DNA from: Stratiolaelaps scimitus | Lineage: Eukaryota > Arthropoda > Arachnida > Mesostigmata > Laelapidae | Assembly: GCA_019614645.1 (NCBI GenBank) | Contig: JABWDB010000006.1 | Coordinates: forward strand, 1,054,001-1,118,000 | DNA length: 64,000 bases | Direction of reading: 5' to 3' | Shown here: positions 51,428 through 63,944 of the stretch, in pieces | Layout of the letters: every line of letters starts with the position of its first letter | Numbering within the stretch: position 1 is the stretch's first letter | Notes under the pieces: model-generated | The model's database searches: none | What the model was told of the DNA's origin: nothing | Seen by the model: the letters and a program-made list of their open reading frames with translations, nothing else | Program-made: the position numbers and the translations under genes

Positions 51428-52353
51428 GGGCGCCACCCATTTGTGTATCAGTGAACGATGAACATAGAATAGCGAGGATACGAGTTACGTGTGACTACAG
51501 GATACCGTAAATTACGTGTTTGACGAGGTACGATCGAGGTATAAGAAAAATGAACGTTTGATTTGGTCAGATGGACGCACGCACTGTTTCGTCAGTGTCA
51601 CTAGCTGATGTGACTTACATTGAAAAAATTAATTCAGCGGAAGGTCGCTACTAATTAAAATCTGCTTCGATTAATCTTCAGTAAAGGACTATGTATATAT
51701 CCCTTCTCTGCTGCGCTGATAATTTCCACTGTCACAGTGAAGCGAGAGGGGATGTTCATAGCATATACATAACGAGGTGCAACAGTGCAATTACAACAAT
51801 CATAGGAACAGTGAGCGATGTTAAAATAACGACCAGGAATGAATAGTCTAATATAAGTGTCTCTCTTGTGTTATTTCTATTTGCTGTTTAGCAATTTTTA
51901 AGCGGCGATAATTAGTGGACCTTGGTACGGTGTAAGCGCCGGTAACAGACAGCCACTAGCATGCACCATATAATGTGAATGGACATAATTAAATCTAGAA
52001 ACATGCTAATACAAGCTACAACGACTATAATTAACATCATGTTTTAAGTTTACCATACTGTTAGTCGTGTTAGGGTCAGTTATAATACCATCACTACCAT
52101 GGCAGAGTTGAGAATTTTTTATGCACGGTCATCTCAATACAGCCTGATGTTACCGTTAACTATGTTGTTTTTAATGTCTCCACTTCATTACACATTATTT
52201 AGAGCTTTCTCATAAAGGGCCACCTTTATTTAACAAAGTGACGAGAGTATAACGATCGTGTGGTTGTACAAATGCTTTTTCGATTGGACATAAATAAAAT
52301 CATGCGAAAAGTGAGCATCACGCAGTGAATTTACGTTTCCAACTGCTGCTGCC

Positions 52354-52382
52354 CGGGCTGTTTGCACTGACCAAACAGCCCG
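52354..52382. repeat. GC-rich 11-bp hairpin
   Basis: CGGGCTGTTTG and CAAACAGCCCG are exact reverse complements with a seven-base loop (CACTGAC). There is no following T run, so it is not a terminator. Confidence 0.75.
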
Positions 52383-52995
52383 AATCTGCCATAGACATAT
52401 GAATGCACTTCGGCCGAAAGAACGTTCCACCTCCAAGATCAGCCCCCCACAACGTGTTTCCCTGTTATCAGTAATTAATATAGAGAGAGGCGTATTCGAG
52501 TCGAGTATCGGCCGGCGGCGGCTCGTTCAAGACATTCACAGCATTATTATGCTACAGTAGGGAAACCGCCCACAAAGATAGAGGCACCCATCGAGACAGA
52601 CGTCGAGGTCGCTTTTCTCGTGCATTGAATTGAATAAATTGAAATCCAAACTTAAAGTTTTGTCTCGTTTTGAAGTTCGCGGGCGTGATATCCTTTGCAA
52701 TCGTTTGTCTACGAAATGTGTTCATTTGCTTATATGCATTCATTCGTTGGCAGTTTTTAGCCACTGTCTTTGTACGTCGTTGGTGTTTTCCAGGTCCGAA
52801 TTGTGGTCCTACATCGCTGTCAGCGTGATGTCACTCAGTTCGTTCGTGTCCGCCGGTCGCCGATAAATTTTGTGGTGTCGACCTCAGAGTCACTCTTGGG
52901 AACGGCTCCGCTCCAAAGGCTCTCATTACTCTTATTATTTCGACGATCACACAAATATATATATATATATACAACGCATGTTGCGTTGAGATAAT

Positions 52996-53133
52996 GAATG
53001 GCTAGTGGTCTGTTGTCTTGTGGACCGGGTTCGATCCCCACCGTTGCACATTTTCATTCAGCTGACCGTCTCACGAATCAATGCCGAAGCAGTGCCCATG
53101 GACGTGAAATGTCAGCTGACTCTCGTCAGCCCG
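52996..53133 (+). mobile_element. Composite SINE: tRNA-like head followed by a GGACGTGAAATG body
   Basis: A B box (GGTTCGATCCC, 53028-53038) sits in a tRNA-like segment. It is followed by ATTCAGCTGACCGTCTC and then AATGCCGAAGCAGTGCCC, ATGGACGTGAAATGTCAG and CAGCCCGAAG. The second half is a copy of the repeat family also seen at 139-171, 11395-11470, 15622-15702 and 56052-56086, suggesting that family is the body of this SINE. Confidence 0.55.
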
Positions 53134-53583
53134 AAGCCATGTTCCCTTGTTCTGTGTGCACGACTATTATCGTATCAGCGTTATACTTGTCATCTTCCTT
53201 TCCTGTATCACCGACCATATCTTCGTCGATCTTCGGTGTCTCCTATTCACGTTCATCTTTGATCCTTCGAATCGCTAAAATTCGCTCCCAGCGGTTCTCT
53301 GTTTCTGTGTCCCTCCTCTCCGCGATTTCAGCTTGTAGCTCTGTCGTTGTACAATCAGAAGTGGTTCCGTGAGTCATAGATACGCAACAGGGACCTATGT
53401 CGTCGTGGCCCAGTCGTGCATCAGTTGGCTTCAACAGACTAGTGACTAAACTAGACGCGTTTTTTGTTTGTCGCCATTGGTACTAGTTGATGTATTTATT
53501 ATTTGCAGTGGTGAGACAGAATTCAGACGATAGCGGCGCTTGTCTACTAACGAGAATATGAGAGAGAGAGAGAGAGATAGAAC

Positions 53584-53610
53584 AGTTGTAGTGCTTCAAG
53601 TACTACAACT
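53584..53610. repeat. Short hairpin, 13-base arms
   Basis: AGTTGTAGTGCTT and AAGTACTACAACT pair with one mismatch around a single base. Confidence 0.6.
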
Positions 53611-54580
53611 CCTGGTGGTGATTAGAGCCAGCGGTAAATAGATCTCCGAAAACGAAGACTTCCTATATATTCGAAATGAAGACTCGTCCGCCTGATCCGT
53701 CTATTGGTCTCTTTTACACATTACCCTTACATGGCACTTTGGTTGCGTTTGCGCCTGGATATCAGGGCTATCGAATGATATTTGTTTTTGCTGCGCGAAG
53801 CGAAATGATATGTGTGAGTTAAATCCAAGAAGAATTAAGCGGCAAAGCCGAGAAACGACACTGCCGAGACTCATCATGACCAGACGTTTTCGGAAACAAC
53901 GTTGTCAACAACGTCCAGCCGAGAAATCGACAGCAACGAATTAGCCGAGGGCAATCTCAGCGAATGGTGTATCGACACTCTTTCTACGATGCACGCGGTT
54001 GTCTTGTGGAGTTATTTTTCTTGTTGTAGTGGTAACTTTCGTTATTTCGCTGTCCTCACTGTTTGTCAAATGCATAATATGTACGTGCATGCATACGCAC
54101 GCATTGAGGAAGTAGTGTACGCCGTATCTCAGGACAGATCGCGCGCATCTCCTTGATATCTGCGCCATTGCTGCTCTCCGACCGATGACCTTGATGATCA
54201 AATTTTCACAGAATTTCGAGTGAAACGAACACAAAGATTAATTCGACCTTGACTCAAATCATACTTAGCCGTCGTATATTTGTTTTGAGCTCGATTTTTT
54301 CGAAGCAATGCTGCCGGTACTCTTAGCGGCTGCCGTTGCTTTGGCTGTTGCCAGCTGACAACGCTGCTCCGATATCACTGTTGCTCTTATTTAATCGTCG
54401 TCGTCGATACGCTGTATCCTGTCGCTCCGAGTTCGCGGAACATCACTAAATAACGACATCGGATCAAGCGACGAATACCGTGCGGTAACAAGCGAATAGC
54501 CGGCAAGAAGCTATCGACGGTGGTGCGTCGGACATGCTGCCTGCAGACGGCAGCAGCAACAGCAGAAAGACACGTACCAG

Positions 54581-54609
54581 TATATATATATATATATATA
54601 TGTATCTTC

Positions 54610-54641
<32 letters not shown>

Positions 54642-54642
54642 T
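54581..54642. repeat. Two (TA)n runs split by a unique spacer
   Basis: TA runs at 54581-54601 and 54616-54642 around TGTATCTTCGTGTAC-like spacer sequence. Confidence 0.9.
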
Positions 54643-56051
54643 ATCAATGTAATGAATCGGCGCTAGGTTTGCTCCTGATCAGGTCAACCACTGGCAACAG
54701 CCGACAACAGCTGTGGCTCTGTCATCACTGGCATATATGAATGTGTATCCCTCGTTGTTTCCCCTTTCTTCAGCCGCATTATCATCATCTTCTTTTTCTT
54801 CTGGCGTTCGTCGTCTTCTGTCGTCGTTGTTCAGTCTCCTTCGGCCGAGGTTTGCTTTTTCTGTCGAATAAGCAGAAGTGGAGTGGCCACGACCACAGCC
54901 ACTGCCGCAGCTGACTGAGTGAATGCCCGCCACAGGTACGAACAGCAACAGCAACAACAGCAGCAGCAGCAGCAAGAATCACAGCAGCTCCTACGGCCAT
55001 GGCTGTGACAGCGACCCCGCGCCATGTCACCGACCGCTGGATCATTCGACCATCCCGACCATCTCGACACTGCCAGCACGCTTTCTGCAACGGCGGCCGT
55101 GAATCGACATGTTCAGCTTAATTGGGATTATGTCGCCGATGTTGACACTGTAACAGCGGTCGAGTAACATCGGCGTCGACGTCGCCACGGCGATGCCAAT
55201 GTTGTGATGGCGTTGTGGCCTGGAATTCAGGGCTTAACAATTGGATCTGCCTCTCTCATCTTCTATCTCTCTTTCTCTCTGTTTCTCTCTATCTCGTTAT
55301 CTATTTGAATAGGATGCCGTCAAACACAGTTCGCGCGTGGCCACTTACTCTACGCTTATTTAGAACTTCACATACATTCGTGTTGAAACAATGGCCTTGT
55401 CAGCTATGGCGACTCGTTTGTTGCACTCAAATTCGACTGTGATTGCCAACTAACGCCTACTACATTAGCTGATATGCGAGAAAAAATGGGCCTGCAAATA
55501 AAAACATTGCATATAATAGATTTTTTCTTTTCTCGAATACTATACAACGGCACTTGGTTGGCGGTTTGCTCGACGCGTGATCGTCTCGTCGTTTATTTGA
55601 TCAGCTTCGCTAATTGTTGCTCTATATATATATATATATATGTGTGTATGAGGGGAGTTATCGTACATCACTGGTGGCCTCTGTTATCTTCTTCGGTTTG
55701 TGGCGTCGTTTTCGCTTTTCTTACCTGCGTGCCCTTGTAGCTCTGTGGTTTCTTGGCCTCCTGTCGGTTGAGTCTATGACCCTCAGCATGTAATAGTCGA
55801 TCTATCTCTCGAGATTTGAATGTCCCCAAGTCTATAGGGCTGGATGCGATCAATTGTCTCCCAGCGTCGCCATTAGCATCATTAATGTGTGGAGAACATA
55901 ACGAAGTGTGTGTGTGTGATGGTTGTTCTTTAATATCCTTCACCTCTCTCTCGTTCGCTCCTCGATTGCTCGATCGGAGAACTGCTTCTTTATCATTAGC
56001 AACATTATTATTATTATCATAACAACTAGTACAACTACTACTTAAGGTTTT

Positions 56052-56086
56052 CAGCCTGACTCTCAGCCAACATTTCACGTCCATGG
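56052..56086 (-). repeat. Interspersed repeat fragment, GGACGTTAAATG family
   Basis: The minus strand reads CCATGGACGTGAAATGTTGG then GAGAGTCAGGCTG, close to the copies at 52996-53133 and 139-171. Confidence 0.5.
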
Positions 56087-59000
56087 TACTGCTACAACTA
56101 CCACTACTAATACCAATGCTATTATTTGTGTTTTGTTGTTATAGCTTTTTTTTATTATGATTCTTATTTGCAGTAGTAGCAGTAATTTTTCTCATGACGC
56201 TACTTGTCGCGCAGATAATGCCATTTCGATTAGTTCTCGGTGCTGTGATGGTATCCCTCTTGGACGAGCCGGTGACCATGCAAACTGCCAAAGCAAAGTA
56301 GAGGTTTGGCGGCGTTTGTTACTAGTTCAGTCTACGGGGACTATCTATCGAGCGGTGTCGAGGGAAACATCTGTGGTCGCTGAGGTCGGAAACCACCCTC
56401 GATGGATGCGCTGTTGTTCTTGTTCGTCTTCGAGCTGCCCAGGGGCTTTTTGTTTCCTCGGTCGCCTCCACAGCGGCAGTCATTGTCCGTTTGGTGTTCG
56501 CGGGTAATAAAATAATCAAGTGTAATAAAATGTTGTTCCAGATACCGAGGAAATACCGACAGACGCAGAGATGAGTAGTGAAGTTTGTTTTTTTTCCAAT
56601 ATAATAATTATTATTATTATTATTGACCCAATGCAGTGTGACGCGCGCTATCTGTGCTGTGCATGGCAGGACGCCTGTTGTGGTTGGTTTGAAGGGACCC
56701 CCATACTTTGGAAGGCTTCATACTCTGTGCTGCTAGTTTGTTGTGTATCTAACACGAGAGGAACAGCTTGCGAAAGGAGCGCTTGCACATATACAGCCTT
56801 CTGTATTTATGCGTCTATGATGTGTTTTATATTAATAATAATAATCATGGCATCACTAATAGTATGTATACATTTATTTCAATGTTATCAGAGGAATTGT
56901 CCAGGACTGTGTTTGCCTTCTGAACCATGTGAAATTAGCAACTCAGTTCACATCAGCAGTGTCTCCTGTATTCCGGGGTGGATCTGACTCGTGAAGTGGG
57001 GAACAGTGACTGCAAAGCGGACTCAAGTACAGAACTTCTTCGTTTGATTGTGCTACCTTGGCTTACTATTATATAATACTTACAAAAATATAGTCCCATC
57101 AAGCTATCCACTGTCGATCGTCTTGCGCATTTTCTTCGTTGATTGGCCTAATACCGTAGTCGGCTCTAAGTATCCCTACGCGCGATACATCTGTATCACA
57201 ACCGTTTGTTAATTTTGCCAGTTGGAAGCGCCAGCGCTGCTGTTCGCTTTTCTCGCTCCTGCAGCCGTTGCGAACGTTTGCGACAGCAGAGGCACGCGAG
57301 TTGTCAAGGTGGCACTAACCGTTAAGGAAAAGCAAAAAAAAGAACACATTTCGTTATCGCTTTCCTGTCGTCGTCGTCGTCGTCCACCCATCTGGTCGAT
57401 GACGGCGATCTGCTGGTGGTGGTCCGTATCATTCTATCGTTGAATGCCCCCTTGGCTTGTCCGGGCCCTCGTCTTGCGGCGGCCTTCGAACAGACGTTAA
57501 GTGTTACGTCTCTGCAGTGTTTCAGCCGCACATTGTCCTACCAGCTCTTGCTCGTTTTCTGGGCAGGAGCGTCTCCTCGTCGGAGTCGTTTCTCGTCGAC
57601 TTCTTCAGACGAGGGCATTGTCGCGTGTACTTCGTAACACTCACTATCTCGCTCGCTGACACCCGCCAATAGTCTCTCGATACCGTCCGTCAGTCAGGCA
57701 GTCGCCGGCGTTGGTGGCTTCCATTTGCATTCCCCTCCCGTCCAGGGGCGGACCCCTGTCGTCCCTGTCGTGTTGTGTCGCCTCGCCCAGCATTGTCCGT
57801 GCTGTATGGAGGATATCGTAGTATTTAACTACGACGAAAGCCCAAAGGCAAAAAACGCGGATCCCTCTATCGCTCTCTCCTCTCTCTCCATATTTCTCGT
57901 TCATCTGTTGGCTGTGACGACGAAATGAGTGGTGATGAAACAAAAGACGATGTACACACATATGTAAGTGGCAGATGAGGAGCACAATGAAGTCGGCTGA
58001 GTTCCGTCGCCTCGGTTCTTGCTCAGTTCTGACGGCGCTGCTTCGCTCTCTGCAACCACGAAGTGAGCGAGGGCAGCGGTCGCCGTCGCCACCGCAGCAG
58101 CAGCAGCAGTCGCCGCTGTAGCCAGTGATTCTACGGAAGGAAACGGTGTGCGTCTCTACTTTTCAAGGACAACTGAGCGATGCTGGTTTCAGTGATGATA
58201 ACGATCATCATCGTCATCATCTGGCTGCAGAAATCATTCGCCGTCTGTGGAGTCGCGAGCGCCGGGCTGGCGGCGGCTACTCGACGTCTCGGCAGGAGAA
58301 GTCTTCTGCGCTGGCGAAGCCACTCAGCCAACAACATGATGAGCAGAAGACAAAGTGGCCACCAGCACAAAAAAAACAGATCCAGCTAGCTGTCTAGCAA
58401 GGCTTAACCGTCGAAATTCGGAGAGAGAGAGAGCTCCGTGGGTCCATTTTCTCGCGTGACTCATTCGCCGAAGCATGATGCTGTGGTTGTTGCTGTTGCT
58501 GTGGCTGTCGTTTTCGTTGGCGGTTGTCCCCATGAAGTTTTCGTTCGGGTCAGAGTGAGAACTGCTGTGACGGACATACGGACAAATCGAGTCAGAGAGA
58601 AATGGGAATATTGGTCCCATGTGACGTGTGATGCTCGTAGGAACTACGGATGTTGTTCCAGCTCGAGTTCCTTCTCGCCCGTCTCACGCCTTAGTTATGT
58701 GCCCCCGTTCTCAGCCTGGGGGCGAAAGTGTATTGCCAAGCAAGTTTGTCCATCTCATCATGACCATCATCACTGCCAACGGAACATATAGAGGGGCGCG
58801 CTTGCCCCTAACAGACATCACACGTTCGTTACAAAATGGAGCGCGGGCAAATGCTGTCGCAATTTTCGTGAGTTCATGTATTCCAGTGAGAGGATATGTT
58901 GATATGGTGGTATGACGCACCGCGCCATTAGCGAGCTTCGGCTGAAAATCAACCGTTCATTGAACGAGAGGGACACCGCTCGTAGTTTCTTCATCTATTA

Positions 59001-61204
59001 CTGCCACCCCCTGCCCTCGTGTTCAGGGGCGATCGTTTTCGGAGGTTTGCGTAAATATAATGGAGCTGATTCTGGGAAGAGCATCCCTTCGAACTCTATC
59101 GTTGGCCAAGGGCCCATTCATAGTTTAGTAATGGAGCACATCATACGCGTACACACACACACATACACACTCCAGCAATTCACAGTAATACTGGTGCGCG
59201 GGTGTGTTAGTCACCTATTTGCGCATCCATTGTGTCGGTTGGTTGACCCCTGAATCTGTTGAGACATCGCTCAGAAACCTACTTATGTTCCGACACTGCG
59301 TGCTCATTTGTATCGCTGTGCTGGACGATATTGCCAAGGAATTGTCGGTGTAGTTCGCTACGCTGTATACTGGGGATTCACTTGGATTTTGCAAATGTAC
59401 ATGTTGGTTATAATAATTAAATGAAGTTTGGTATCGATGATTATTTTCTGTTGCAATGTCGAAATGTCGCGAAGAGACTCGTTCGACGCAGAATTTGCAC
59501 ACACACATATATATATGTATATGTGTGTGTGTGTGTTTGTTTTCTAGAAAATGACTATTTTCCACAAAATCTATCCTTACTGCGATATCTCTCATATACA
59601 AGGTAAGGTCTTGTAAGATTGCACCGAATATGACGTTCGCTACTATTGCCGCTCAAGTGGCTCTGCCTCGATTTACCTGGGGTTACAGAAATGCGTTACC
59701 GTCTCAGGCAACGATATTCTCGACTTTGCCACAACGATATCTGTGATGCAGCATTAGAGTAAAGGCATCGTATGACCTTCCTCTTTCCGCATTTGATTAC
59801 ATCGTCATATACAACGGTTATACGACAGTGAGTTTTTGGCGTCCAGACATGTCAATAAATGGTAGGTCCCACACGATGACGGATACAGGACTCAGAGAGG
59901 TTATTGGTTTCGTCAAAGCGCAAGAAGGGAAGTAGTTCCCAATCGAGATGGCAAAACTCGTAAGGATGAGGTTAACGAAAAAAACAGCGTTGAATTCGGA
60001 GCCGATCCCGGCTTGTGGAGGTTAAGCTAGAGGCGGCGAGTAAACGCGTTATTATATTTTTATTTCGTACGGAGCATAGACAAATCATTATTTGGCCATC
60101 TTGGGTCAGCTCTAGCGTCAGCGAGCTGGCCCAGAGCTGCCCCCCATCTCGGCAGCCACTTCTGCTGACACCACCCGTTATTGTGGCACCGAGTGTTGCC
60201 TGTTTGTTTGAGAGCGACTGGATGAGTTTTCTGTCGCCCACGTCTGGCGAGCCTAGCATAATTATCTATGTATCTAGCCAGCTCTCCTGTACAGTACCTG
60301 TTCCTCGGTCGTCTCATTCTGCTTGGACTACTGGATATCGCTCTCAGTGGCTTGTGCCTGAGGCGAGACGAGGCGAACGCGATGTGCGAATGGACCTGTC
60401 GGACCGACGAAGAAAAAGTCGAGCGAACGTCTGTCCGCCACAGTGGTGGGATCTTTCACGACGGGGGATCTGACGCTGCTGCCGCCACCGCACGGAGGGG
60501 CCCCGGGGGCCGAGGGTTGACGACGCGACCATAGGTTCATGATACGTTGGAAGCAGCCGACCAAGGACTCAGCGGTATTGCAGACTGAAAAGGCCAGAAG
60601 GGCGAGTGAAGCACCTTTTACACTGAGCGCAGTCAGGTTCAAACGTCTATAGCCTTGTCGTAGTGTGCCGAGCAAGCGCCACCAGCAGCAGCTCTGTCGG
60701 GGTGGCCATCCGGAGAGCGAATGTGACGCCGGTCTACTCGACTTGTCGTATGAGATAAGGGCTGACGCTGAAGAAAAGGCCGCTGATATTAGGATGGGAC
60801 TGTTCGGGGGTGATGCAGCGAATGCCCACTAGGAATGCCAAGTACACATGTGTGGGTAGAAACAAATCGTTGTTGGGACAATATGCTGGAACCAACATAG
60901 GATGTTTGTTTGAATCTGTATGAGAAGAGAGAGAGAGAGAGATGTATAAGTGCGTGGTTGGCTCGCTCCTTGGACGATCGGTGCTGTGGGCAGCGTATCG
61001 GATATCGTGGTACGAGAAAAACATTATAAGGTTATCGTATGAATAATGATTGTTATGGACCAATATTTTTGAATAATGTATCGGATCAATGCAAGATACG
61101 TGGCCCTAAAATCGATCGGAAATGAACAGAGTACATCAGGAATCATTTCATCACCTATATATGGGATGGTCTAGCACACACATGTAATAACATGTATGGA
61201 ACAC

Positions 61205-61207
<3 letters not shown>

Positions 61208-61242
<35 letters not shown>
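61208..61242. repeat. (TA)n microsatellite, 35 bp
   Basis: Pure TA run in the par-3 intron. Confidence 0.95.
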
Positions 61243-61244
<2 letters not shown>

Positions 61245-63539
61245 AAGATCGCCAATTCTCTATGAATCGTTGATTTCCTCATCGAGCCGCAGGACGCGTA
61301 TTCGCATGGACACATACATTCACATACAGTTCGTATCATAAGGCGGATGATATCGATATCGTCGCCGCGATACTGCCCTTTCAATTACTGTATTTACATT
61401 ATCATTGCGTGTCATTAATTGATATATACAATAGAACGAAAGATCCGTTAGTTATGCGGGCCATTCGGTTATATCCAGGCAAATAATTGCACGGCGGCGT
61501 CTTTGCTTGATGACGATGTTATAGGATGTGTCTGTATATCGACGTTGACCCGGCCGTGTGTCTCGCTCATGGTGGATCCGAATTCATTTATTCTTTAGCC
61601 GCCGAAACGGTGTAGCAGAACAATGCTTTCCCATCGATGTTACTGCGTACGAACGATCTGTGTCCTCATAATCTGTTATTGGCTGGTGCCGTTGTCATCA
61701 TTGTATCACTGTTGCTGTCATTATTATTATTATTAATATTGGTAACTGTAGTTGTTGTAGTAGTGCCGCCCCGAATCCGTCACAACATCGATCGCGTCGT
61801 ATCTTTGATGGCAATTAATAATGGGCCTGACGTTGTCGGTGATCGTCATTGATGAGAAAGGAGCCAAGATCCCAAGGAAGCAGTCTGCCTGCTTTCGAAC
61901 AACTAAGTGACGGTTGTAGACCCCAACGATACACGACAGATTTCCTCATAGAGCACTTATATCTCTATTCGGTGGTTGACCAATAGATTGCAATATCAAG
62001 GTCGAGGTAGGATCGATCGCCTTCGGAGTGACATGACACGAGAGGCATAGATTTACTGAGAAAGGACTGTTACCGCATTTTTCATTAGAACAAAAAAAAA
62101 GAAAAACGCACATGATGATGATGATTAGTGCCTCTTTGTACGACGGTGTGTGGTGATGATAATACAAATGATAATAAATAATGACGTAGTATCTTTTATA
62201 AGATATTTGTTGGGGTATCCAGCTGGGTCAGTGTCCATTTTTTCTTGGCAAATGTAACGGCAACAATGAATAGAACATTTTTCCCGGAAGCAACAGCTGT
62301 GAAAAATATCAATCACAGTAGTGAGAAAACTATTGAACAAAATGAATGTGCGTGGTCTATTCGTTTTGTTCAACAGTTTTGTCGCTGGTATATATATATA
62401 TATGTGTTTTACTAATAATGATGTTGCACAGTTCATTTGTTGCTACCATTTTCGCCATGGTAGACATGTTCATGGTCCTGATCGCGCGATCCTAATGCCG
62501 CGCTGGCCTTGTGTCTAGATGAATGTTGTAAAGTCCTAATAATAATAATAATACCATACAATGTAATATAGTTATCGCTTGTAAATCGCAGCAGTCACAC
62601 TTTGAGTGGGCAGTCGATCAAATTCGATCATTGTCGCGGTCATTTCCAATCAACTGTTATATTATGCCGCGTGAATGGAAATCGCACAATGATATAATTC
62701 TGAAAAACTACTTCTAAATGCATACACCATGAAATAGCAGCGACACAATCCTCAATGGACACCTGTTTCGCTCAACGAAAAAAAAACACCGGGTAAGATT
62801 CAAGTAAACGTACATATACAAGGATGAACACCCTCACCCAGCGATGGTTGACTGAGCTAAGGTTATTGCTCACCGGCACCAATTTGAGGTCAACGTTTCG
62901 AGAAGAGTATCTCATTATTATTTTTCGACGTGACCCAATTTCATATGCACGTGCAATTTTTCCGTTAACCCAATCCACGAAGAAGTAGATCCATAAGCGT
63001 ATATATATATATTTTTTTCTGTTAATATATATATATATATATATTTATGTTAATCCACGCTTTGAACTTTCCCAAATCACGCACATGTCCGCAGTGTGTT
63101 GCCAATTTGACATTATCTAGCTCTTGAAGAAAAGCATCCCTAAATGTACAACATGCAGTATCGTGGAGCGACGTGCATCGTGTTTGGCACAGATTTCCTG
63201 TGAGCGCCACATATGAAATAGGCGCTTAGCATTTTCTAACCAGCATTTGGTGACATCATATACCACCAAAATACCCCGACGTCCCATGAAACCTGACAAT
63301 ATATTACATGCTCTGGAAGCTACCCGTTTATCACGATTTTGCTTGAATAACATGTTAACTGCTGATTCAGTTTAATCCCATTTTATTTCGCTGTTGAAAA
63401 GTATTCAGCGCTCAGTATCGTTAGACAGTTGTGATGCATTATAGTTATCGAACCTTAGGAGTAGAATTATATATATTATCATCTTTCTTTAACTGAAGTT
63501 TCTTGCTAAGTACGAGTAAGGAAGAGAATAAGCAAAGGT

Positions 63540-63623
63540 GGCCCCGACAGGTCCTCTCATAGTAATACTTAAAAGGTTAAGAGCTGAGTCCTATCAGATA
63601 GGGGAACAGCTGAGGGTCAGCTC
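63540..63623 (-). repeat. Interspersed repeat, AGCTGACCCTCAGCTG family, right inverted copy
   Basis: The plus strand reads GGCCCCGACAGGTCCTC, CATAGTAATACTT, CAGATAGGGGAACAGC and TGAGGGTCAGCTC. Its reverse complement follows the left copy at 357-437 over the whole length with few differences. Confidence 0.65.
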
Positions 63624-63909
63624 GAATAATGTTCAGAATTATATATATATATATAATATAAGATTTGAATAAAAATACTTTTCATATAGTAGTTAGTCGA
63701 CGTAAACGATGAAGAGTCATTCTTATGATATCTTCAAGCTTCTTGTAACAAGTACCGATATAACAAACCTTCGATCTGTGTGGCACGAAAATGGTACGAT
63801 TATACAATGCATATCGTTACGCAAGGCTTTGCTGTGAGTCCCTTTGTTTCGTTTCGTCGCTATCTGTAAAAAGCACAACATCATCTCAGTGGCTCACTAA
63901 CGAATGCCA

Positions 63910-63944
63910 TACTAACGTCAGTATTATTCTGTTACAGGTAAGAG
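63910..63944 (+). promoter_or_regulatory. Candidate second recursive splice site or acceptor of a cassette exon
   Basis: A perfect TACTAAC branch-point motif (63910-63916) is followed by TATTATTCTGTTACAG and then GTAAGAG, with the acceptor/donor boundary at 63937/63938. If used as an exon start, one frame stays open to the window end in phase 0, but the predicted residues do not resemble Par-3, so a ratchet site is the simpler reading. Confidence 0.45.

Noticed and set aside
60015..60675. Open frames on both strands near 60.0-60.7 kb, one with a hydrophobic stretch
   Set aside because: Considered a peroxisomal PEX11-like membrane segment, but the match does not extend and there is no supporting exon.
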